This document shows, piece by piece, positions 41,917-51,582 of a DNA stretch of 64,000 bases (its first letter is position 1; every line of letters begins with the position of its first letter). Both the position numbers and the translations under genes were made by a program. The DNA is taken from assembly GCA_964035575.1 (NCBI GenBank), contig OZ037878.1, forward strand, positions 496,001 to 560,000. The letters run 5' to 3'. The notes beneath the pieces are model-generated. The model saw only the letters and a program-made list of their open reading frames with translations, was not told the origin of the DNA and searched no databases. The stretch comes from Rhynchopus sp. YZ270_cl-10 (taxonomy: Eukaryota > Euglenozoa > Diplonemea > Diplonemida > Diplonemidae).

Positions 41917-43159
41917 TTAAGAAATGAAAAAGGAGAAAAAAGAGATTGAAAGATATTTGAGGTAGGCTATTGCAACCTTCCGACCATGATGTCGATGAGG
42001 TAAATTCTGTTGAGAGGTGAAGGGGATAGGTGGGGGAAAGAAGAGAGACGCAAAGAAAGTTGATTTGAAAAAAAGAGCGAAAATCTGATTGTTACGGACC
42101 GATCTTTGAGTCGACTAGGAAAGGGGAAAGATTGTTTTCGTTGAAACAGCCAAAAACAGTTCTGAATTTGGCGGAAAAGTGATTGTGAAGGGCAAAATAG
42201 TCGGTTATCAGGCCATAAAACGGTGGCTATATTATTCTAATAACACTGAGTGAAAGGAACAAATAATCACCGAAATACTACCTCCACTATCGAACCGCTT
42301 TTTGGACATTATGATTGGTTATTATTGGTGTATCCACAGGAGATGTTGCACGCAAAAGGCACACAGTCGTTACCCCCCCATCGACAACGGGAAAGGGGTA
42401 AAAAGAGAAGTGGGTTTGTTGCGGTTTCGCTTTGGTTGGCTTTTTTTGTGTTTTGTTTTTTTTTTTTGGGCCTGCCCAAAAGGTGACAGAGAGACGAGAG
42501 TGAAGGACAGAGAGATGGGTAGAAATAAGAAACTCTCAACGCAATACACGCTAGAACATTACAACATATTGGCTGGCCGTGACAATAAAAGAGAGAAATT
42601 GAGTAGAGCAAAACGCCTCCAGAAGCACCCGACACGCGGGGAGGGGAGAAAAGAGAGAGAAAAGGGCGGGTAAGATGAACCTCATATTCTCGTATTGCGT
42701 CACCAAAAAAGGGGTGTGGACAGTATTGTGGGGCCTTTGTAGTACACGTGTTAGACTCCTTGGTCCGTGTTTCAAAAACGGGGTAATTAAAGGTCGCTAT
42801 GTCAGGTGCACACCCTACGTAAACTAATCTGAGATACACACGGCCCACCCATCATTTGTTACTCGATAAATCTCTTCACCTGTCTACTTGGGTGAAGCAA
42901 AAATTTGGCCAATATTTCCATTTTTTTCTTCATTTCTATTTTGCTTTGCAAGATTCGCAAAAAAAAAATCAAGATGAGAAACAGCCAACCCCACCCTCCC
43001 CCTCACCCTTTTTGTCCCATTACCCCAATCACCCTTTCCCCACTCAAAAAAAACACTATTTTGGTACACACGGGTTTCAGCGGGAGGGGTTTCCCCTCCC
43101 ATTACGCACCACAAACTCTCCCTCCCCCTCCCCTCCTCTCAATCCCAAATCCTCTGTTT
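41917..43159. other. 1.2-kb intergenic region between Fab1 and dynein
   Basis: No gene. A pyrimidine-rich leader with CTCTCAACAG lies about 90 nt upstream of the dynein ATG. GAGCAAAACGCCTCC near 42606-42620 resembles the conserved block of elements A/B. Hairpin-like H13 is at 42670-42704. A long C/A-rich tract (42970-43160) follows the Fab1 stop. Confidence 0.55.
42670..42704 (-). repeat. Intergenic element H13 (sequence match, weak fold)
   Basis: GGTAAGATGAACCTC and GCGTCACC match the H10/H4 boxes in order and spacing, but the internal stem is poor. Confidence 0.35.
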
Positions 43160-46100
43160 TTAATGCAGGTCAAAAACAAGCTCAGAGCCAGGTCCGGTGA
43201 GGGTTTGGTATTTCTTGTGTTTGATGACCCACGGGGTTGCCTTGTCGGGGAGCATGAGGAAGTAGTTGTTCATTGCTGCCCGGAAGCGTTCCTTGTATTT
43301 GTTGGGGTCGACTACGGTGGGTTGCTGGCCACGACCTGCGACGGTGGACTTGGCGAGGAATTCGAGCTGTTTCTTCATATCATACTCACGCATGTAGTCG
43401 ATGATGCCAACGTAAATCTCCTTTTTCTCGTCATCCAAACCAAGCAGCATCGAATAGTCCATAATGTCATTCCGCCGCAACATAAGAGTGTCGTTATGCA
43501 CACCCATGTTCAGCGTTTCCTTCGACTCTTCGGTTGTGAAGATCCACTTCCCATCACGGACAAGGTGGAGAAGGTTTTCATCCAGCAACACTGCTTCCTT
43601 ATTGGCCTGGTACCTGTTGCGTGTAGACCCCTTGAGATCAAACATGCGGTCGACCTTGCGGTTGTAGAAGAGATTCTCCATCAGCATCCAGTTGTTGCTG
43701 CTGCTCTCCTTCCCATCACGCCGCACCTCAATGCGGAAGACACCAAGGATCTTGACCAGTAGGGTAGGCATCTTAGACTTGATAGCACGCGCCATGTATT
43801 CAAAGTACTTCTTCGCCATTTTGTTTTCGAAGTGGCCGAGCTCCTCGTTCTTGATGGCCTTCAGGACATAGCGGTCGTCAAGGGTTTTGTAGTACGAAGC
43901 CCCAGTCTTGCCGCCGGTAGGTGCGAAGGATGCGCACCGTGACAAAGAGGCCAGCAGGGCAGACTCGTCGCCCTTGCAGTAGTACTGCCGGAGGGCGGCA
44001 AACTGACGTGCGCAGTACACAACGCAGACAAAGCGGAGGCACGGCTGCTGCTTCAGCTTGCTCCCGTCCGCCCACGAGTTCATCTCCTCAAACTCCTTGA
44101 TGTCAACACGAAGCATCTTCTCCCCCAGCACCTCCGACAGCGCGTCAATCTCGCCCTGCTTCTTCTTCGTGTCGGAGAGCTCAAATTGGTAGCCCTTCGC
44201 ACGGCTGCGTCCCGGAGCCTCGTCGGCGTCCTGTGGAATGCTGCTCGTGGTGTTGTTGAGCGGCCCGCTGTTGTTGAGGTGGTCGCCCGCAAGAGGGCTC
44301 TGTGCGTCGTGAATGTTCCTCTCGGAGTTGTGCCGTTCTGGTGGTGCCTCACCGGTGTCGAGCATTGTGGTCCCACGGCGCTCGCAACGCTGTCTTGGTC
44401 CTGCCGCAGGAGAGATGGGTGGTGTGTCGGGCTGGCATGCCCTGCGGTGTTGGCTGCAGCACAGCGTGTGTGCAATCATCGATGTAGGCTCGTCAAGCCG
44501 CACGATGATCGTCATCCCATCCACACCCGTCGCAAGGTACATCAGCACTCCAGGCCCGCCAATGGACGCAGGCAGCGCAATCGCGAGCGACTCCGACCGT
44601 TGTGCATGCAGCGTCTTCCCCGCCGGCATCGACAGCTTGCGCAGCGACGCTACCGACCCAGAAGGCGTCTGCTGCGACGGTCCAGAAGCGAAGTTCACCG
44701 ACGGCGGGTTGAAGCCCTCATAGTCGAATCCAGTATCTGCGTTAGCATGTCCAGAGGAGAACCTGAGAAGGCCTTCAGGTCGGTTAGGCGAACGTGAGTG
44801 TGGCGGTGACTGTGTGGCCGGGTCGATGTGCACTTGCTGGTTCTCGCTGGTCTCACCCTTCTCGCCACGCGGCGACGACAGCCCCGAGACGGGCGACACA
44901 ACACTTTGGCGTGGCGACGTGTTTGCGTAGTTGCCGAAGTCGCCAAACTTGCGTTGTATGGAGGCAGACCCCTGCAGTGGCAGTTGTGGGATCGTGGAGG
45001 ACGACGCCACGTTCGGCATTGTTGGGGAGTTGGGCGACGGCAGCTCGCACATGTCGGAGGGGCTCTCGTAAGGCGGCACGTCGCGCATGTTGAAGCCTTC
45101 GGTATCCTGAAGGTCGAAGGACGATGTCGTCAGGTGCGACACCTTCGCGTCGCGTGATGTCGAGTTCGTATCGTCGCGCGAGAAGCGTGGCTTCCACTTC
45201 CGCTTCTCCCGCTTGTCCTCCACGGGGGCTGTGTAGATACGCTCGTTCAGCTCCTTGCTCCAGTTCTGCAGTGATGTGTGCAGGGTCTTGCGAAGTTTGT
45301 TGAACTCCATCACCGTCGACGCACCGAAGGGCACAGCCTGCAGGACAAGCAGCGCCGTCTCCTGCGCCGTCGCACAATCCTTCATGATGCGCTGTCGCGA
45401 CACCAGCACCTCCTCCATCAACGCCTCCTCGAAGCTGTTCTCGCGGTAGAAGCGCTCCACCTCATCGAGGCCGTCCTTGACGCTGGTGTAGCCTTGGCGG
45501 ATGCTGTCCGTCAGGTCTTGGTACTCAGACTCGATGAAGGCATTGAACTTGCTGGCATCGTAGTAGCACTCCATCTCAGGGAACTTCAGCGTGTACACCT
45601 CAACAGGCTGGTACTCGAACTTGACCTGCACATTGACCTTGTCCTCGTTGTTGCCGTCGACACGCTGCCCAAAGCAACGTATCAAGTCCCCATGCAAAGA
45701 GTGCCCACACCTCCTCGAACACGCCTTGAAGTTGTAAAAGCTGGACTCAAGGAACTTCCCAAACGAGTACGACAGTGTAAACGGGCTGCATTCAACACGC
45801 GGCGTCACCTCCTTCTCGCACTTCTTGCAGTACGCCCACATCACAACAAAATCGCATGAGAACAGGTCGTCCGTCTTCTCCGATGTGACCGTAAGGCGGC
45901 CCTGGTTGTGTGAGTACTGTCTCGTCAGGATCGCATTCGACGTCGCTGAAGACGCCTGCGAGAAGTGTTCTGCCAAGTAAAACACGATGGGAATGTCGGA
46001 GCCCTTGTTCTTCCCGATCTTGTAGTACTCGATGAGAAGCTTCTTGAACTTTGCAGTACCCCCAGGCATGCGCAGTGCGTGGCGGGTGTCCACCAGAGTC

Positions 46101-49100
46101 GACTTCCCTTCCGATGAAACCTGCACTGCGCTGTCAGCTTCACGCTCTTGGCCAAACCCGAATTGGTGTGCCTGCCCTGCCAGGTCCTTTGCGACAACGG
46201 ACTGCTTGCGGTCGGTCGCCTGCTGGAACATGCTGACCCGTCTGTCCACGGGAGGAATCGAGGACATGGTGTTGTCAAAGACAGACGCACTCCGGTCGCG
46301 CCTCTCGTTGTTCTCTGTCTCTGCTATGACCTCTGTCACAGTGTCGTGCACCATAATCGATTGGTGGAAGAGCGGGTTCAGGTAGCACAGCTCGTGACAC
46401 AGTGCTGTCAGGCGTGCGCGCCGCTTCTGTTGCTGCAGCTGCAGGTCGAAGGGGGGCTTGTCGCATGACAGCGAGTACTCCTTCGCCGGCTGCATCATGG
46501 ATGTGGACTGCAGCGAGTTTGTAAGCGACGCCGTCTCGGTGTCAGACCCCTTAGTCTCCAGCCTGCCCCCATCCGAGGCAAGTGGGGAAGCGCAGTAGAT
46601 TGAGGGTGTCTGGTCAAACATCTTCTGCTGCTTGAGTGCTGTCGGCGACCCCTCCATCTGCGCAAGGTGTTGCTGAAGCAGCTGCTGCTGGTGCTGCTCT
46701 TTGTCCTTGCGTGCTGCGCCCGCAGCCGCACCTTTCCCCTTCGCGAGGAGCTCCTCCGGCATCTCAAAATCAACGCAAAGAGACGCACTCAACAGCTCCG
46801 TCGAGTCGCGGATGTCTGTGAACTCGTTCATGATCTGCGTAGAATCTGTTGACTCCTGCTTGAAGTAGGTTGACTTGTTGGAGTCGTGCAGCGAAAATGA
46901 CTTCGAGATGTACGGTATGTCGGGCAGGTCGTTGTACTGTCTGTCCGCAAGACAGGCGTGCGCGTCGTCGAGGTAGTGCGACTCAAGCAGAAGGTTGTGC
47001 GCAGTGTATGCGGCGAACTTCACCACAACCTTGAGGCGCTTCAGGATTGCAAGCGAGGCACCACGGAGCACGATGGCACACCCCTTCTCGTCGTTGCCAC
47101 CGCAAAGGTAGAGCAGCGGCTGGCCGCCTACCTTGCAAGACCTGAACAGCGAGCACCGCCCTAGGCGTGGTGCACCGGGCACAGTCTCGTCGTCGGTACC
47201 GGCAGCCTGCAGGTAGTGTATGGGGATACGCGTCAGTTGGTTCACGATGTGCGCACGCGTGGCCTTCTGCGCACGCTTCAGCGAGTCGGCAGAAACAGAG
47301 GTGGCGAGAGCAATCCCAGAGGAGCAGAGATTATCCTGCACCCGCAGGTCAACGCTCTTCTCCACAAGGACGACTGATGGGCGCATCACCTCCACGCGGT
47401 TAGAGAGCTGCTCCAGCCAGGTGCCCTCATTCAGCTCCTCTGCCTGCGACTGGCCCTGCACTATCGTCGAGAAGTCTGTGCGCACGGAGCGCCGCTCATG
47501 CTCGATCTCCTCCGAGAGGAGCAGGATACGCGGATTCCATATCTCCGTCGGCATGTCGCGGTGTGCTGTGTTTCCTTTGATCACCGTCCCGTGCACGTAC
47601 TCACAATCCCACGGGTCGGACCCAGGGATGGAGACCACTTTGATGTACTGTCTGATGTCCATAACGTCGTCTTTGTCCTGCCACACGCAGGGTAGCAGCG
47701 TCAGTGCAGACTTCCACGCAAGCCGGCATACGACCTTTGTCCACTTGACAAGATCAATGCAGCGCATGTCGTCCTTCATGAAGTCCGTCCTGAAGCCCTC
47801 AAGCATCTTCTGTATATTCTCTGGCGTGAGGTTATCCTCCTCAAGCACGGTGCTCCCACGCAGAATGTGGTACACACGGCGTTTGTCCAGTGGCTGGCGC
47901 TCCTTCTCCTTCGGCTCGCCAAACTTCAGTACACCCAAACGGTCCCGATAGGACCGTGTGAGCTGCTCGGTGCCCTCTGCCTCTGATATGATGGCACCAC
48001 GTTTGTACAGAATCTCAATGCACTCCAAGGCATCTTCCTCGGTGATGCTGTAGCGCTCCTTCAGCCAGAGGACCCCCTCCGAAAGGATGAACTCCTGTGG
48101 GAAGGATTCGATGAAGGTGTTTTCGATATGCCGCGCGAAGATGACGTTTTCGTTGTGCACGGTGATGGTGGTCATCATTGGGTTGGAGAGAAGGATGCAG
48201 ACGATGCTTTCGGGGAAGTTGTTTGGCCGCGACCGCACTGCCTCCACCACGGCTACGTCGAGGTCCTGCAGGGATTTGATCTCCAGCCCGAACAACGCGC
48301 CTGCGACAGCCGAGGCGGCGTTGTGTGAGTATGCTTCTGAGTCGCGTGGTGGGTCCACCTTGCCTGCAGTGTTGGCACGCTTCTGCGAGAGGTTGGGCAG
48401 CTGCTTGTCACCAGCATGCATCGGCGCCACCTTGGCAGGAAGAGGCGCACCCCACAGGGCACGCTTGATGATGGGCTTCAGGTGTTGTTGGATGTCCTCA
48501 AGACGGTCGTCCTCGGGGAGAAGCCCACGCCTGTCGCACCCCGTGATGATGAGGTCGCCCAGCATGCGGTACACAAGGTTGCGGAGGTGGTTGTGTGCAG
48601 CACGCTCGAGGGACGACTTCGCCTCGTCGTCTTGCATCAGGCACGTCTCGTCCTCCTCAAGGAAGGGTGTTGATGCGTCGGAGGCAGTGTCCGTGGCAGC
48701 GATGCCAGTGCGCTTGAGGAGTGTGGGTGCGTCGTCCAAGTCGTGTACCGCAGCAATGAGCTTCGTCTCCTCTTTGTGTGGGCGGTCCAGGGGCGACACC
48801 TTCGCAGGCGCAAGGCGCTCCTCAACGAGGCGCTGCACCTTGTTGCGCCAGTGCACCTCCTTCGAGTAGTCCACGCCTATGGTGCTCGTCAGGAAGGAGC
48901 ACTCTGCGTTCTCCCATAAGTTCGCGCCTGCAGCAGCAGAGTGTGCCGCGTCGTTCTGGTCAATGAAGAAGTCGTCGAGAGTCGAGAACGGCGGGGAGCG
49001 CTGCTCATTCGCAAAGTCCACCTCCGAAAAGTTTCCAAATGACGACTTTCGTGTCACCCCAACAGGTTTTGACAACTGTGTGGAGGAGGCCCGCGGCAGG

Positions 49101-49783
49101 GGTGGTTCCGGGCCCGGTGTCGGCACCTTGCGACCAGGCGACGTGACAGGTGTGGCACCCGGGGACGGGTTGTTGCGTGTGTCTGACGTCGCACGCTGCC
49201 GTGTTGGCATGATACTCACCTGTCTCGCAATCCCCTGCGCTTTCATTGACAACGGCCCGCCTATGCCAGTGGTGGTGTCATTGTTCGTCTTGTCCGCCTG
49301 CCAAACCGCATAGCAGCATTGGCACAGACGAACAGTGTCCTGCGCAAACCCGAGACGGTGCCCTGGGAGGAAGTTGTCCGAGCATTTGTGGCAGAAGATC
49401 TGCCCGCACACCCTGCAGTGGTGTCTGCGTGTCAGCACGGTGAAGTTTGTGCGGCATTCGTAGCACTGCTTCGCCATCTTGTCTGCCACCCACCAGTCCT
49501 TCATCTTCGAGCGTTGGTGTCGGATGTATCGTTCACGGAGTTGTATGTCGCTAGGCGCATTGTCGCTGAGCACGTCTGCGGCAGGGGACGTCCTCCCGAA
49601 TGCGTAGCCTTCGCCGAAACGATCGGTCTCTGCCAAGACACTCGCGTCCAATTCAAGCACATTGTTTTCCGGTGCAGCGCGTGGTGCCGTCACGACATAG
49701 TCATCTGTGGACTGCTTCTTCGCAAAGAACCAGCTGTTCGACTCCGCAGGTGGGTCCTTCAGGAACGAGGTAAACCCTTTCAT
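43160..49783 (-). CDS. Fab1/PIKfyve-type 1-phosphatidylinositol-3-phosphate 5-kinase
   Basis: 2207 aa, single exon, from the ATG at 49783 (MKGFTSFLKD). A FYVE zinc finger lies at about 97-161 with the diagnostic RRHHCRVCG PI3P-binding motif and eight Cys in CxxC pairs. A DEP-like domain lies at about 540-615. A TCP-1/Cpn60-like domain lies at about 700-960 (WEYVHG-equivalent CEYVHGTVIKGN, NPRILLLSEEIEHER). The PIKfyve Cys-rich region is at about 1308-1375 (KEVTPRVE, LSYSFGKFLE, CGHSLHGD). A C-terminal PIPK catalytic domain lies at about 1930-2190 with YVLKAIK, DLKGSTRNR, MDYSMLLG and GIIDYMREYD. All catalytic motifs are present. The domain order is that of Fab1/PIKfyve, which makes PI(3,5)P2 on endosomes and vacuoles. 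Long Ser/Pro/Gln linkers separate domains. A TTACAG acceptor-like site is 41 nt upstream of the start. Confidence 0.95.
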   Translation of the reverse strand: MKGFTSFLKDPPAESNSWFFAKKQSTDDYVVTAPRAAPENNVLELDASVLAETDRFGEGYAFGRTSPAADVLSDNAPSDIQLRERYIRHQRSKMKDWWVADKMAKQCYECRTNFTVLTRRHHCRVCGQIFCHKCSDNFLPGHRLGFAQDTVRLCQCCYAVWQADKTNNDTTTGIGGPLSMKAQGIARQVSIMPTRQRATSDTRNNPSPGATPVTSPGRKVPTPGPEPPLPRASSTQLSKPVGVTRKSSFGNFSEVDFANEQRSPPFSTLDDFFIDQNDAAHSAAAGANLWENAECSFLTSTIGVDYSKEVHWRNKVQRLVEERLAPAKVSPLDRPHKEETKLIAAVHDLDDAPTLLKRTGIAATDTASDASTPFLEEDETCLMQDDEAKSSLERAAHNHLRNLVYRMLGDLIITGCDRRGLLPEDDRLEDIQQHLKPIIKRALWGAPLPAKVAPMHAGDKQLPNLSQKRANTAGKVDPPRDSEAYSHNAASAVAGALFGLEIKSLQDLDVAVVEAVRSRPNNFPESIVCILLSNPMMTTITVHNENVIFARHIENTFIESFPQEFILSEGVLWLKERYSITEEDALECIEILYKRGAIISEAEGTEQLTRSYRDRLGVLKFGEPKEKERQPLDKRRVYHILRGSTVLEEDNLTPENIQKMLEGFRTDFMKDDMRCIDLVKWTKVVCRLAWKSALTLLPCVWQDKDDVMDIRQYIKVVSIPGSDPWDCEYVHGTVIKGNTAHRDMPTEIWNPRILLLSEEIEHERRSVRTDFSTIVQGQSQAEELNEGTWLEQLSNRVEVMRPSVVLVEKSVDLRVQDNLCSSGIALATSVSADSLKRAQKATRAHIVNQLTRIPIHYLQAAGTDDETVPGAPRLGRCSLFRSCKVGGQPLLYLCGGNDEKGCAIVLRGASLAILKRLKVVVKFAAYTAHNLLLESHYLDDAHACLADRQYNDLPDIPYISKSFSLHDSNKSTYFKQESTDSTQIMNEFTDIRDSTELLSASLCVDFEMPEELLAKGKGAAAGAARKDKEQHQQQLLQQHLAQMEGSPTALKQQKMFDQTPSIYCASPLASDGGRLETKGSDTETASLTNSLQSTSMMQPAKEYSLSCDKPPFDLQLQQQKRRARLTALCHELCYLNPLFHQSIMVHDTVTEVIAETENNERRDRSASVFDNTMSSIPPVDRRVSMFQQATDRKQSVVAKDLAGQAHQFGFGQEREADSAVQVSSEGKSTLVDTRHALRMPGGTAKFKKLLIEYYKIGKNKGSDIPIVFYLAEHFSQASSATSNAILTRQYSHNQGRLTVTSEKTDDLFSCDFVVMWAYCKKCEKEVTPRVECSPFTLSYSFGKFLESSFYNFKACSRRCGHSLHGDLIRCFGQRVDGNNEDKVNVQVKFEYQPVEVYTLKFPEMECYYDASKFNAFIESEYQDLTDSIRQGYTSVKDGLDEVERFYRENSFEEALMEEVLVSRQRIMKDCATAQETALLVLQAVPFGASTVMEFNKLRKTLHTSLQNWSKELNERIYTAPVEDKREKRKWKPRFSRDDTNSTSRDAKVSHLTTSSFDLQDTEGFNMRDVPPYESPSDMCELPSPNSPTMPNVASSSTIPQLPLQGSASIQRKFGDFGNYANTSPRQSVVSPVSGLSSPRGEKGETSENQQVHIDPATQSPPHSRSPNRPEGLLRFSSGHANADTGFDYEGFNPPSVNFASGPSQQTPSGSVASLRKLSMPAGKTLHAQRSESLAIALPASIGGPGVLMYLATGVDGMTIIVRLDEPTSMIAHTLCCSQHRRACQPDTPPISPAAGPRQRCERRGTTMLDTGEAPPERHNSERNIHDAQSPLAGDHLNNSGPLNNTTSSIPQDADEAPGRSRAKGYQFELSDTKKKQGEIDALSEVLGEKMLRVDIKEFEEMNSWADGSKLKQQPCLRFVCVVYCARQFAALRQYYCKGDESALLASLSRCASFAPTGGKTGASYYKTLDDRYVLKAIKNEELGHFENKMAKKYFEYMARAIKSKMPTLLVKILGVFRIEVRRDGKESSSNNWMLMENLFYNRKVDRMFDLKGSTRNRYQANKEAVLLDENLLHLVRDGKWIFTTEESKETLNMGVHNDTLMLRRNDIMDYSMLLGLDDEKKEIYVGIIDYMREYDMKKQLEFLAKSTVAGRGQQPTVVDPNKYKERFRAAMNNYFLMLPDKATPWVIKHKKYQTLTGPGSELVFDLH

Positions 49784-49954
49784 CGCAACGTCATGTGCGT
49801 TTTGTGCTATTTTGTTTCTCTCTTCTGTAATTTCAAGGTGGGTAGTGTGGGAGGGGGAAGGGGGAAGGGTGTGGCCGGGGGTCAAAAACGTGCTGTTTTG
49901 GCAGTTGTCTGTAGGAACACAAACTATACAAACAATGTGAGAAGTATCGGAACA

Positions 49955-50538
49955 GTGTCAGAGTGAGCTGAGTAATGTTTGTCATCAGAGTCGATCAAGC
50001 TAACAGGAAACGTTGAAAAGGTTTGTCATCACGTCTCGGGGAAATGGAAGTTGGAAACAGCACAGACAGGTCTCTTGCCAAGGTTGACAGGCAGATGTGA
50101 GGAGTTACCCAAATGACCGCCAGAGGACCTTGTCCTCAATCAAATGATACCTTCTTCTTTCAGGTTGGGGAGGGAGGTGGTAAAGACGCTGCATAAACTC
50201 GAGGGAAGTGGGAATGTCTTGTTTTGTCTGTTTTGTGTTGCGACTGAAAAACAGTGAAAAAGAAAGAAGACTTGAAAGATGTACCGCAACACGTCTTCAC
50301 CACCATCGCATCAGGGAACAAGAAAAATGGCGGAGAAAACCCGCAAACCCAATTCAATCCACGTTCATTCAACCCTTCTTAACCCTCTTGCCAGGACGCA
50401 CAACAGCGGTGTCCCTCTTCACTCGTGGCGTCTGTTCCTCCTCACCTTCATCCTCGCTGCACGCAGGCGAACCCTTGCTCTCTGCGAACCCTGCTTCCCT
50501 TTCCTCAGAGGGCTCTGCGTCTGCATGACGCTTCCACC
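49955..50538. repeat. LRR-unit 3' spacer, copy a, with the former LRR 3' coding end
   Basis: 49955-50380 is nearly identical to 55382-55801 and 57072-57486 (GTGTCAGAGTGAGCTGAG... through the former stop). 50381-50538 is homologous to the last 52 codons of the other LRR copies but lies behind a premature stop in this unit. The region separates the Fab1 start from the first LRR gene. Confidence 0.85.
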
Positions 50539-51582
50539 TCACCCTTCTTTCTGCACGGTTGCGGGGTCGGGCACGTTGTCAGTCTCGCATCTCAGACCGC
50601 GAATCGCGTCAGTCGGCAAAGGCGGTTCTTTCGCAAGCAACCTCCTCACAACCAGAGCGTCTTTGCTCAACCCTGAGGCATCGATTCTTGTTAACTTTGA
50701 GCAGAAGGAGAAGAAGTCCTCCCCAATACTCCTGACCCCACTCAATGCAGACAGGCCATCGACGACCTTCAAGCGATTGCATTCCTCAAAGAAGCTCATC
50801 CCGATGGTAACGACACTCCTCAACCCCGAAAGACAAACTCTCTTCAATGCCCAGCAGCCGCAAAGAAAGTTGGCACCTATTTCGGTGACATTGCTCAACC
50901 CCGAAAGGTCGACAGACGTCAAATGCTGGCAGTTAAGAAAATACCGCTCAATCACAGTCACGCGGCGAAACACAGAGAGGTCAACCGTTCGTAATGTAGA
51001 GTAGTTAAGAAAGCGACCACCTATTTTAGTGACACTGCCGAACCCCGACAGGTTGATGCTCTCCAATCGCTCGGCGCTGTTGATGAAGTAAGCTCCTATC
51101 ACAGTCACATTGCACAACCCTGAAAGGTCAAGCTCTGTCAACTGCGTGCAACAGTTCAGGAAGTAGTCCCCTATTTCTGTAACAACCGACACAGCACTAA
51201 GGTCAAGCCGCGTTAACGTAATGCATTCCAAGAACTTACGAGGAATCTCAGTCGCAACCTCCGTCTCCAAAAGCAAACGCGCAACGTCCGGATCGTCCAC
51301 ATTCGCCAACCTCTGTTTTGTCAGGTCTGTCTCGCCCAATGCGTGAAGTGCTGCAATGGCAGCAAACTTTTTTGTCCTCATGAGCATAATCGTGTCCCCA
51401 GCACTCAGCTCCTTGATGCCCTCCTCTTCACGCAGCACCTCCCCTCTGAAAGTCATCTGAAAGCTGTCTTCCTGCAACCCTGCTGCAGACGCCACCTTCA
51501 GACGCAGGTGTCCAAGTGCATCATCCACACCCACCTCCACCACATGTTCCTTCTCATCAAAATCCTTTATCGTGAGATCCAT
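50539..51582 (-). CDS. Ubiquitin-like/LRR protein, array copy 1, C-terminally truncated
   Basis: 347 aa from the ATG at 51582 (MDLTIKDFDE). A ubiquitin-like fold (1-70) with FRGEVLREEEGIKELSAGDTI is followed by a short helical segment and eight or so LRRs (LTRLDLSAVSVVTEIGDYFL type). It ends at ...PDPATVQKEG, where small deletions relative to copies 2 and 3 create an early TGA. The basic tail of about 52 residues (RRKRLHAD...RPGKRVKKG) found in the other copies is lost but still readable in the DNA downstream. The loss probably removes a nuclear-localisation-like signal. A CCACAG acceptor-like site is 23 nt upstream. Function unknown; a scaffold or ubiquitin-linked role is inference. Confidence 0.85.
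   Translation of the reverse strand: MDLTIKDFDEKEHVVEVGVDDALGHLRLKVASAAGLQEDSFQMTFRGEVLREEEGIKELSAGDTIMLMRTKKFAAIAALHALGETDLTKQRLANVDDPDVARLLLETEVATEIPRKFLECITLTRLDLSAVSVVTEIGDYFLNCCTQLTELDLSGLCNVTVIGAYFINSAERLESINLSGFGSVTKIGGRFLNYSTLRTVDLSVFRRVTVIERYFLNCQHLTSVDLSGLSNVTEIGANFLCGCWALKRVCLSGLRSVVTIGMSFFEECNRLKVVDGLSALSGVRSIGEDFFSFCSKLTRIDASGLSKDALVVRRLLAKEPPLPTDAIRGLRCETDNVPDPATVQKEG

Noticed and set aside
49955..50050. Box C/D snoRNA in the LRR spacer
   Set aside because: On the minus strand GTGATGA and CTGATGA/CTGAC boxes occur, but the first box is mutated in the 55.4-kb copy, no terminal stem forms, and conservation is explained by recent duplication.
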